Part shown: in pieces, positions 8,116-17,500 of the stretch
Position numbering within the stretch: the stretch's first letter is position 1
How the letters are laid out: each line of letters starts with the position of its first letter
Source of the DNA: Seminavis robusta
Lineage: Eukaryota > Bacillariophyta > Bacillariophyceae > Naviculales > Naviculaceae
Direction: 5' to 3'
NCBI GenBank assembly: GCA_903772945.1
Contig: CAICTM010001743.1
Coordinates: forward strand, 1 to 23,407
DNA: 23,407 nt
Program-made: the position numbers and the translations under genes
The notes under the pieces: generated by a model
Database searches by the model: none
What the model saw: only the letters and a program-made list of their open reading frames with translations
What the model was told of the DNA's origin: nothing

Positions 8116-11100
8116 ATGGACTCTAGTAGTACCGGTACCGGTACCGGTAGACGGTCCTCTGGAGGGGACGAAGAAGCAGGGCTGATGAAAGATATCAGGG
8201 TGTCAGTGCTCAAGGAATGCCAGATTCTCGTGGAAGAGGAAGACCAAGCTGACGATCAGGCTGCCATCAAAGCATCGGATGGGGCCACGGCAACAACCAA
8301 GGAAAGCGACAGAGTTCCACCTGCCATGACAGAGTGGAAGGAGGAATCAAAGGCTGACGAGGAGGCAGGGCTCATGAAAGACATGAGAGTTTCGGTACTC
8401 AGGGAGTGCCGCGTCTTAGAAGACGACAACAATTTGGCCGCAGGAGAAGGTCCCAACAATTCCACCTCAGAGAATAGGGAAAGACTTGAGGCAAAAGGAA
8501 TGGCATCTGGCTCTCCAAAAAACCTGGAAACAGGAACCATTGACGTAGCAGTTGGTGACGACAATGCAAGCCCAGATCCTCAGCATGAGATGATGGCCCA
8601 AGGGCAAACTACAACTGAAACAAATGTCGCTCCTACCCAGCTCTCTCGTGGCGGCAATGTTGGAGTTACCTCAAGGCCAGGCGCCTTCAACGTACAGGGA
8701 CCTAATGCAGGCAACATGGAATCAACTAGAGAGGGGCCTTCTCCCTCTAGGGGAAACCATGACGAAGAAGCTCAACAAGAACAAACAACAGGCCTGACTT
8801 TAGAAGATGCAAACATGGCTATTGCTCGCCCAGTAAATGAAGCGGGTGAAGATCATCGCCCACAAGCCCAAGCGGTGGATCTCCAAGAAAGGGAGCACTC
8901 AGCTGCCATGAAAAGGAAAAGGAGTCTCTTTCAATTGATCGGAGTGGGGTTGCTTTTGGTCACGATTATTGTTGCTGTGACGGTGCCTATTGCTGTCAAT
9001 CAAGACAAGGAGGGAGACAGTGATGAAGGTGCTGCTGAGACTGTCGCCAATGAGACTACTGTCGCCAATGAGACTACTGTCGAGGACATCAGAGAGCATG
9101 TCTTGAACCTCCTCCCAGCTTCGACTGCCCAGGGTATTCTGCGTGATATTGACGTAACAGATCTGATGAACTCCACTGCATTTACACCCCAGCAAAAAGC
9201 TTACAAATGGGTTCGACAGGATCCAAACCTCAGCAACTACACCAACGAGAGGATTGTACAGCGCTTTGCCCTGGCAACTTTCTACTATTCCTCCGGCGGT
9301 TCGCAGTGGGATGCAAAGGACAACTGGCTCACTTATAATGATGTGCATGAATGTGACTGGTTCTCTAAGAACACGTATGGGTTCATCCCTCTTGCTTTTA
9401 CTGTGCCCCGCCCTCTTTTTGTCAACGAGTCCGTAACAGGTCCCATTGATGGAGTCCCTTGCAAGGACCAGCAGTATGAGCACCTGTGGCTTAATCACAA
9501 TGGCATGTATGGGCAGATTCCAGAGGAAATGTACTTGCTCACAAATCTCAAAAGCATATCACTGGACCGCAATGACCTTACAGGCACAATCTCAGCAAAT
9601 ATTGGCCAGCTGACCAGGTTGGAGGAACTGGATTTGTATTCCACCTCAGTTGATGGTACCATTCCATCGGAAATTGGGCTATTGCCTCTGAAGGTACTCT
9701 TTCTGATAGTTAATCTTCTTTCAGGCAAGTCTCGAATTCTGAGCTTGACTGCTCCCTCCAACCAGCTAACCTTCGACTCTTCTCCTACTGGACTCTGAAT
9801 CTCCCAGGCCAAATTCCTAGTGAAGTGGGTCTGCTTACAGAACTAAGACAGGTATTGCTGGACACAAATTTAATCACAGGGCCTATACCACCGGAGATGG
9901 CATTTCTATCAAAGTTGGAGAAATTTTCCATCTGGCAGAATGCTATCACGGGCAGTGTGCCAAATGGTGAGTCAAGTTGAGTGCCCGTATAGTAGTAGCA
10001 GCCAGAGCATAGCTTTCAACCACAGTCCTTTTCTGACAACTCACCATCCTTTCTGTTTCTGTGGACACCTTGCACAAAACCACAAATCTTCAGTTGCTTT
10101 TCAGTGGCCTGGACTTTTTTCAGTAGAGCAGAATCTTCTTTCTTCCACAATTCCCACAGAGCTCGGCTTGTCAAAGCTCACTGGATTTGCAGTTGGGAAC
10201 AACGGAATCACAGGCTCAATTCCATCAGGTGGGTTATTGTTTCTTTGTGTGTTCATGCTTCTACATGTTGTGTCTTACTTTACGGAAATGCCTCCACACA
10301 GAGGTTGCGCTGATGACCGACTTGGTTCATCTTGGGGTCGCCAATAACCTGCTTAACGGCACTATACCCACGGAGCTAGGCAGCCTTTCCGTGCTGGATA
10401 CTCTTGAAGTCCACAACAACCAATTCACAGGTATGGGATTCAATGTGTCCTCGGAAAGCCAAGGGGTGGGTAGATGTCTGACCTTTTGTCTCTTCAATTG
10501 CACAACACTACAACTTCAGGAATGCTGCCATCCGAGTTGGGCCAACTTAGTCTCCTACGATCTTTTATATTAGGAAACAATCTCTCTGGCGCAATTCCAT
10601 CAGGTGGGTTATTGTTTCTTTGTGTGTTCATGCTTCTACATGTTGTGTCTTACTTTACGGAAATGCCTCCACACAGAGCTTGCGCTGATGACCGACTTGG
10701 TTCATCTTGGGGTCGCCAATAACCTGCTTAACGGCACTATACCCACGGAGCTAGGCAGCCTTTCTGTGCTGGATACTCTTGAAGTCCACAACAACCAACT
10801 CACAGGTATGGGAGTCAATGTGTCCTCGGAAAGCCAAGGGGTAGGTAGATGTCTGACCTTTTGTCTCTTCAATTTCACAACACTACAACTTCAGGAATGC
10901 TGCCATCCGAGTTGGGTCAACTTAGTCTCCTACGATCTTTTATATTAGGAAACAATCACCTCTCTGGCGCAATTCCTGCTGAGGTGGGGCAGTGGACCTC
11001 GCTCGATCTTTTTGCCAGCTGGTGGAATCCATTTTCGGGAACACTGCCCACGGAGCTGGGGCTGCTCAGCACAGTTACCACATTTGAGGTTGCTGGCAGC

Positions 11101-11595
11101 AGAGTACGTGGCTCCATACCATCTGAGATTGTAAGTTGACAAGAAATGGGGGTTGCATGTTCTTGCTTTTCTCCTCTGACTCTGACTTTAACTGCAAAAC
11201 AGGGACTCATGGAGAACCTTACGGTTTTCTTCTTGGCTGAGAATAGGCTCACAGGCATGATTCCTACAGAGATTGGAGAGCTGAGTTCTTTGGTGAACCT
11301 GAATCTTGGAGCCAATCAACTATCTGGGGTGATCCCGAGTGCCATTAGTGGTGTGGCTGGTTTGCAACAGGTTCGGTTGTTTGAGAACCAGCTGACTGGG
11401 GCTGTGCCTTCATCTCTTGGATTGCTGGAGAAGCTGAAGCTTCTTTGGCTCCACAACAACAGTGGCCTCTCCGGTACAATTCCACCTACTCTATGCAACC
11501 AGACAACTTGGCCTGACGATGTTGAGGTGGATGGAGGCATTCATGTCGATTGTGAATTGGTGGAATGTAGCTGTGATGTTTGTGTTTGTCAGTGA
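8116..11595 (+). CDS. Type II membrane protein with extracellular leucine-rich repeats (eight exons, 957 aa)
   Basis: Exons by splice sites, phase and repeat spacing: 8116-9724, 9808-9966, 10094-10228, 10302-10430, 10520-10603, 10677-10805, 10895-11130, 11203-11595 (TGA). They total 2874 nt in one frame. Introns 1-6 are phase 1 and intron 7 is phase 0; intron 1 is GC-AG, the rest GT-AG. Exon 3 could instead begin at 10124, also in frame. Residues 1-266 are an acidic, low-complexity, probably cytoplasmic region with a duplicated motif (DEEAGLMKD, residues 18-38 and 81-101). A basic KRKR precedes a membrane span at about 271-294. Two NET sequons follow (TVANET twice, 18-bp tandem at 9040-9075). 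After a conserved pre-repeat region come about 20 repeats of the plant-type LxGxIPxxLGxLxxL form, then a Cys-rich end CELVECSCDVCVCQ. There is no kinase domain. Pennate diatoms have large families of such receptor-like proteins. A sensing or adhesion role is inferred and the ligand is unknown. Confidence 0.88.
9725..9807 (+). other. GC-AG intron 1 of the LRR gene
   Basis: The donor is CAG|GCAAGT and the acceptor CTCCCAG|GCC, 83 nt, phase 1. Splicing joins NLLSG to QIPSEVG and restores exact LRR spacing. Reading on without splicing gives a non-LRR tail ending at TGA 9796-9798. An upstream GT at 9692 would break the repeat and the phase pattern. GC-AG introns with an otherwise strong donor (AG|GCAAGT) are a known minority class. 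Confidence 0.8.
10217..10969 (+). repeat. Recent tandem duplication of an exon-intron cassette inside the LRR gene
   Basis: Copy 1 is 10217-10591 (375 bp), copy 2 is 10592-10969 (378 bp). By eye they differ by seven substitutions and one 3-bp indel. Each copy holds a 73-nt intron, a 129-nt exon, an 89-nt intron and most of the next exon, all joined in phase 1, so duplication adds whole LRRs without a frameshift. Copy 2 encodes 72 residues, exactly three 24-residue repeats. Copy 1 lacks one codon (NNLSG against NNHLSG) and gives 71. Exonic changes are two replacements (V/L, F/L) and two silent; the other three lie in introns. Confidence 0.95.
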
Positions 11596-12003
11596 TCAAG
11601 GCAAAGCCCCCTGGTTGTCCCTTTTAGGCAGATTTGATGTTTCGTGCTGCTTGCAGTGAATCCCCGTGCATGACAGCAAGAACAAAATGGGATTCCAGGT
11701 TCTCGATATCGTATACATAATAATGTAGGATGCATGTGTCGTTCTGCTCTAGCAGCGTTTGTTGTGACAAAGCTGCTGAAAAGGTTCCAATGGGTCTTTT
11801 TGATTCCTAGCTACTAGTCTTTCGATACCGTAGTCTTTTGTCTTGACGGAGGGAGTGTTTTAGAGGGCTGTGGGTGGGGCACGATTGGGACTGAATGGGC
11901 CATGACGAGGAGACGCATGAGTGAAGGTGTGCGGTCGAAGCAAACCAACTGAAGAGAGAAGCAGAGACTGCAGGAGGGGGCGTCAGGGAGAGTGGCGGGT
12001 GGA
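11596..12003 (+). other. 3' flank of the LRR gene, no gene seen
   Basis: No coding signal on either strand beyond chance ORFs. The first 200 bases probably include the 3' UTR; no unambiguous polyadenylation signal was identified. The purine-rich part from about 11840 leads into the copia fragment and may be degraded retroelement sequence. Confidence 0.5.
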
Positions 12004-12281
12004 GATTGAATCTGGGAGTAATGGTTGACACACCGACCATGATGTTCGGAGACAACGAGACGGTAGTCAACACCGCGTCGATGCCTCACTCAAAGATTCT
12101 CAAAAGACACAATGCCTTTCCTACCACCGTACTAGGGAAGCTGTGCTGCAAGTATCTTGAATTCCATCATATCCCTGGATCTACTAACCCTGCAGACCTC
12201 AACAAACATTGGGACTACTTATCGGTATGGCCTATGCTGAACGCGCTGCTGCCAGGCCCAGAATCAGGAATCACAGGATGA
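12004..12281 (+). pseudogene. Ty1/copia RNase H fragment (C-terminal part)
   Basis: The frame contains MMFGDNETVVNTASMPHSK, then KRHNAFPT, KYLEFHHIPGSTNPADLNKH and WDYLSVWPML, in the order found at the end of diatom copia polyproteins. The FGDN aspartate belongs to the RNase H active site. There is no start codon and no upstream reverse transcriptase, and the frame ends at 12279-12281. This is an isolated scrap. Its motifs differ from those of the minus-strand copia at 14590-18998 (MQDNKSTIILAEN there), so it comes from another copia lineage. It directly abuts the lysine-rich gene downstream. Confidence 0.85.
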
Positions 12282-13500
12282 GCACAAGCGTCTTCTTGTG
12301 CGTCTTGCTTTGGAAGCCGAAGCTGCAAAGGCTAGTTTGCAGTTGAAACTTTTGACCCCCACCCCCATAGCTCGACTCGCATGCCTCTCTCATTTGCATT
12401 TGTTTTTTTGGTGTTCCCTAAAAGAAGAAGAAGCCAGTCAAAGAGAAGTCTGTAAAGAAGGGCAAGGCCGTGAATGTATGTTCTGAGATAGATGCAACAT
12501 TGTAACTCCACCCCAGCTCCTGTCTAACATTTTACTTTTTGGTTTTGTGAACATTCGATCCCTAGACGAAGAAAGTCCCTGTTGCAAATGTGTGCTTTCT
12601 TGCCATACCCCCCCCCCTCATACCTCCCCACAGCCCCATACTAAATTTGTTGATTTCCTGCATAGGAGACATCCGTTGGGGTGCCAGAGAAGAAGAAGAA
12701 GGTGTGTGCTCTACTCACTGTCGTTGTCCCAAAATGATTCTGCCACTCACACCCCACACTATTGTATGAAAAAGGGAGGACCAGTAGCAAAGAAGAGCAA
12801 AGCTTCAGAAAAGACGGTTGAAGACCCAAAGACTGCCAAGAGATCCCATGTTGGTCCCTCTATCACTGGGGGGCTCAAAAGAAATCGAAAGTAAACAAAA
12901 CGAGTAACACGCGGAAGAAGAAGGTGCCTATCCCCATTCATTGTTCCCCCCTCTCTCCCTTTTTTGTGTTATGATCTCACTGGCGATTGTTGTTATCAGA
13001 TTCGGAAAGCTGACAGGAGAAGGATTGCCTCGGGTAAGGAATCATGTTCTGCTCAGTACTTCGCGCCTCTCGATAATGATGATAACGAGCTGGTTCAGTT
13101 GGAATAGATCATTGACGTTGCCTTCTTTAATAAAGAATATCAATTGAAAGATGTTGCCACAATCCAGAAGAATCTTAAAGAGAGCAAGAGGCCAGAAGAT
13201 CAGATGCTCTGGGTGCAATTCAAGAAGCAGTCAGTTCTGAAGAGTGGCAAGGTATCTAGGAGAATCCCTGACCTTCAGCTAGCAGTGCATGATTTGGTAC
13301 GGGAGGTGTCAGCTCCGTTGTTGCATGCGTATATTGTTTCCAGCGAGGCAAGATTGTCATCAGAGCTACCATCTAAAGAAGACAACCCTTTGGGGTATGA
13401 AAAAGAAGAGCTATTTAGGTTCGTCTGTCACGAGCTTCAAATGAGGATGTCAGCTGCCCTCCCTTCGGAGCCTAGTAGTAGTACTACCTGGCAGGGCTGA
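12262..13500 (+). pseudogene. Lysine-rich multi-exon gene with microexons, frameshifted and nonsense-mutated; product unknown
   Basis: Exons inferred from GT-AG signals and phase: 12425-12475, 12566-12589 (24 nt), 12666-12701 (36 nt), 12775-12923, 13000-13500. All introns between them are phase 0 and 73-90 nt. Translation gives a Lys-rich N-terminal region (KKKPVKEKSVKKGKAVN, TKKVPVAN, ETSVGVPEKKKK, then GGPVAKKSKASEKTVED) and a non-repetitive C-terminal region of about 165 residues. A possible first exon (QDEHKRLL..., before about 12298) has no clear donor. Two lesions are seen. The fourth exon listed is 149 nt, one base short of a frame multiple, with the frame switching at G6 12868-12873. 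An in-frame TAG lies at 13105-13107, with 130 more open codons after it. The Lys clusters suggest nuclear or nucleolar localisation; that is inference only. Confidence 0.5.
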
Positions 13501-13518
13501 GGCTGAACTAGTTGCTCA

Positions 13519-13730
13519 GAAATACCCCCAACCCCAGTATTCCAAGAAAAGCAGCAGAACTAGCCCCCTCCCCGACTCAGAATTACCCCCAACCCCAGTG
13601 TTAACAAGAAGAAAGTTTAACCCCACTAAGTTTGTTATTCCCCCAATTCCTAAATTTGATATTCCCCAAGTTCCCTATTTATCCACTTCATAACCCCCCT
13701 GATTTGTCATATATCCCCCCTTCCATTTTC
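13519..13730 (-). repeat. C-rich tract with G-quadruplex potential on the minus strand
   Basis: About ten runs of four to six C recur roughly every 20 bases. The word ACCCCCAACCCCAGT occurs at 13524-13538 and 13585-13599. On the minus strand, 13564-13596 reads as four G4-G5 runs separated by short spacers. The tract lies between the lysine-rich gene and the copia LTR, so it could belong to the 3' UTR of the former. Confidence 0.6.
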
Positions 13731-13902
13731 GCTTTAGCTCGTAAATCTTTTAGTTGCATTTGACTGGTTCTTTCATTTTGAATTAAAAATCGAGTGAGGC
13801 AGGCTTTCTGCACATCTGTGACTGCAGCCTACTGGGACTAGGTTTCAAACCTACACAGTCTGTGACTCCCCATGAATTCGTAATTATCTTAAAAATATGT
13901 CA

Positions 13903-14533
13903 TGTTGGTCTCCGTGACACTGGAGGCAATTTCCTGGTATATATACCATTTCATCACTCCCCCATTGCCGAACAACTCTGCAGGTTCTCTCGAATCATGG
14001 TGATTCTCGAGTTCGAGCAGTTGGTGACACCCATCACTAATTTGCACGTACTGGTGTGTGTATGCAGGTATTTATTTACGCTTTAGCGCTGCCTGTATTC
14101 AAGCGCTAGCCTTCGAGATCATCTGGAAGGGTTCTTCGAGTATGTCAGTAGAGGTACGGAAGATTCGAGTTCTCATTGGAACGCGACTGAAGTCAGTGTA
14201 GAGGTACGAGTTCTCGTAATTCGATTGCTCCCCCGGAACCTTGTAGAATTCCGGGACTATGCGGGAACGAACGAGTGTAGATGCTGTTGTTTGCTAGTAA
14301 TACTGCAGCTTATTGGGGAGTAATTTGGTTTTAGATTAAGCTGAAAAGCAAAAGTGAGGATTTTCTGGTGGTGCATAGCAATTCTTGTGGTTGAATTGGA
14401 TATAAGGACCCCCGCAACACTTTAGACCTAAAACTCCCTTGGTTCCTTGCATGATGAATTTGCATGCGAACCGGACTAGATGATTAATACACGAGTCAAT
14501 AGTAAAGAGGTGTCAGGTATATTTCCTCCAACA
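13903..14533 (-). repeat. Probable 3' LTR of the minus-strand copia element
   Basis: In element sense it starts TGTTGGAGGAAATATACC (14533 downward), about 56 nt after the pol stop, and ends ...GACCAACA at 13903. The TGTTGG/CCAACA termini fit the TG...CA rule. It contains a tandem pair of imperfect 30-35 bp units at 14144-14178 and 14192-14220 built on GAGGTACG (CGTACCTC in element sense). Without a second LTR or matching target duplication the inner boundary is uncertain. The palindrome GGTATATATACC at about 13936-13947 is a possible TATA element but lies close to the LTR end. Confidence 0.6.
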
Positions 14534-14589
14534 CACTCCTGCACGGTGCCCTAAGTGGCTACCGTGGAACGAATAAATAATTTAGGAAA

Positions 14590-17500
14590 TCAAACAAGGG
14601 GTGGATGCCCCATGATGAAAGCCCTGTGCTCATGAAAGAGTCTGCCCTGAAGGGGCTTTGTGAAAAAATCTCCACGCATCTCCAAAGTTGGGCAATATAC
14701 AACTCTAAGGTTGCCTTTTCCAATCTGATCGTGAATAAAAAAGAAACGGATGTTAATGCCCCGAGTCCTCTTGCCCGAGCTGCCCTTGCCGTTTTCTGCG
14801 AGAATGATTGTACTCTTGTTGTCCTGCATGAGAATGTTGTCCTTGACAACGATCCCCTGCTCTTCAAGGAACAACTTGGCCCACAACATTGGGGACATGA
14901 CGTCGTCTGCACCAATCAGCTCCGCTTCAGTGCTGCTTCTTGAGTTGAGCTTCTGTTTCGAGAAAATTCCGACAACACCGCTCCTCTTCCAAAGGACATG
15001 ACTCCTCCTGTATGGGAACGGTAATCAGGATGGACTGCAAATGATGCATCCACCCACCAAGTGATGACACGGATATCATCAACATGGAGTATCAACTTGT
15101 CCTCCACTGTTTGGTCCAGGAACTTCAATCCTTGGATCAACTTGCCCCAGTCATCAATGTGGGATTCCTCACACGTGTCAGAGAACAATTGTTATGTTTG
15201 AACATCTGGTCTTGCTCTCTTACACGCGAACAACAGCTTGGCTGCGTTCATGTGATAAATTTCTCTGGTCTTGTCATCCAGAGCAGCTCCATCACCAGAA
15301 CTGAATAAATCGGCAGGTGCCGCGCTGGACACCTTCTTCATTTGCTCGAAGTCCACCGGGAACTCCAAGATCATCTTCTTAAGATAGTCAATCATGTCAA
15401 TGACTACCTTGCCTGGGTCGGAAAAGTCCACCGTCATCCCCAAGTAGTCATGCTTGGGACCACGGGTTGCCTTCACGGCTCCATAGGTACCGTACTTGTC
15501 GTTGAACCACTCCAGGGTTCGATTGTTTACCAGTTTCATCCGGTGGCTCGACATCAGGTCGTCCACATGGAAGCGTATCGTCTGCTGATATCCTTCAATC
15601 ATCCTGTTGGCAACACACGGATCATACTGGTTGAATACGAATCCGATTCCCTCCAGGTCGCTCCTGAAGAGCTTGTACCAAAGCAGTGCTGCCAAAACCA
15701 TTCCGTAGATGGCTCTTTCCACAACGACATAGAGGACTGGTCGTCCCTTTTTGTATGTCAGGAAAGAGGCATATGTGTCAGGATCAATTTCGACAAGTAA
15801 GTCTGCAAGGGTTCCCTCAATGATCATGAGGACCCTGTCTTCACCTTGTTTGACTTTTGGCATTGGGGTTTGGATGAACGCATTGGGAACATCCAGGGAC
15901 ATCACATCCCTATCCTCGGATGCATCGACACACATGGATAACATCAAACCCTCAAGTGAAACTGTTGGGCTTCTGGCATCTTCTTTCTGATGGTACACCC
16001 TTGTAGGTTTCCCATTGTAGACTGCACGGGCCTTGACCGTGCCATCCCTTTTCTCACTCACAAACATGAGTGCCATTTGTGCCTTTTTCAATTCAGAATC
16101 ACTGCATTTGTTTGGGTCGACAGGACTGAAGCAGACTCTGCTGTGGAGCTGGTCCATCTCTTTGAGCGCCGCCTTTCTGGCTTTGTTGCCCCACACTTTC
16201 AGACCCTTGGGTAGAAGATGCTGTTGGGCATGGCTGCTCTCATCCTTGACTTCTGCTGTGGCACTCCTGTGATTGCAGGAGTCCATGAACAAAGCTAGGT
16301 GCTTGCTTGTCTCTGTCTCATACAGTAGTGGTTGCTTCGCTTCATCATCTTGGACGAAGGTCACTCCTTTCTTTGCTTCGGCTGTGGCAATCCGAGCTGA
16401 GCGTCTAATTCCAACTCGAGGAAGCTTGGAAGCCTTGGCTGGCCCAGCGAGGTTTCCATCATTGGTATCCACTGCTGGTGCCGTCTCTTCAACTGTAGGG
16501 TTGTCTGGACTTGTGCTTGTTGGGATTCCTTGGAATCCCTCTTCTCCTTCTTCATCGGAGTCAATGTCTGTGGCATACTGTTTGGATGCCCTTGGTACTA
16601 GCCCTGGGGCGTTCCCATCCTCAGAATCTTCATCTGATTCCTTGGATTCCACTGAATCTTCGTCCGAAGAGTCTCCATAGACTTGGAGGTAGCTCTCATT
16701 TCCATTGACATCATCCACTCCTGCAGGCAAACCTACAGGTAAAAATTCCACAAAGTCACGGTTGTGAAAGATTAGTGGTTTCTTGCCCTCACCGTATGCC
16801 TTCTTTTCGACAGCATCAATGACTGAGCGAGGCATCGGGAGAATACGAACATGCTGGCGTGTGATCACCTCAAAGGTGACAAGATCAATCACACTGTGCC
16901 CTCCTTGGTGGTTGTCCATCAGGGGGCGGAGATAGATGCAATCCAATCGCCTGGGCTCCATGGAATTGAGCTTGTCTGGTTCATTGGAAGCGAGACAATA
17001 GCTCCCAAAAGTGTACTGAATATCTTTGTAGCTTGTGGTCCGACCCTCCAAGATCTGCCTGGGAGGATACACTTTAGAGATTCCATCAAGCGCGGGGAAG
17101 AGGTTGAGTTTACAATTAACATCGTACACCAATTCCACAATCATCACCTTTGGCATCACCATGAACGGGGTTGAATGCCAGGCTGCGCGGATGCGCTCCT
17201 TCAAGGTTCGGATGTTCCGCTCGGCGGGACCACTGTGAGTCTGAGCCGCTCCATGGTTGAGCTTGAGCTCCATGTCGTTCTTGACAGGATCCATCAGGCT
17301 CTTGAACTCCAGGTCGCACTGTATTTCTTGGATCTTGAAATCATTATTTCCGTACCGATCAAAAATCTTGTCAATGGCGGCATAGAATGATTTTCCTTTC
17401 CTGTTGGTCAGGTAGGCTGATTCGCGGTGTCGGATTTGCAAGTCAGTGAATGCTAGAAAGGCAATCTCACAGACATAAAACACATCCATGCATCCGGTCA

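Noticed and set aside
8899..9498. 199-codon minus-strand ORF under the LRR gene
   Set aside because: Antisense shadow of exon 1; the plus strand has clear membrane-span and LRR coding.
12605..12618. Poly-C run as a functional element
   Set aside because: It sits inside a short intron and is best treated as simple sequence.
13936..13947. GGTATATATACC as the copia LTR TATA box
   Set aside because: It lies only about 40 nt from the inferred LTR end, leaving almost no R-U5, so it is mentioned but not called as a promoter.
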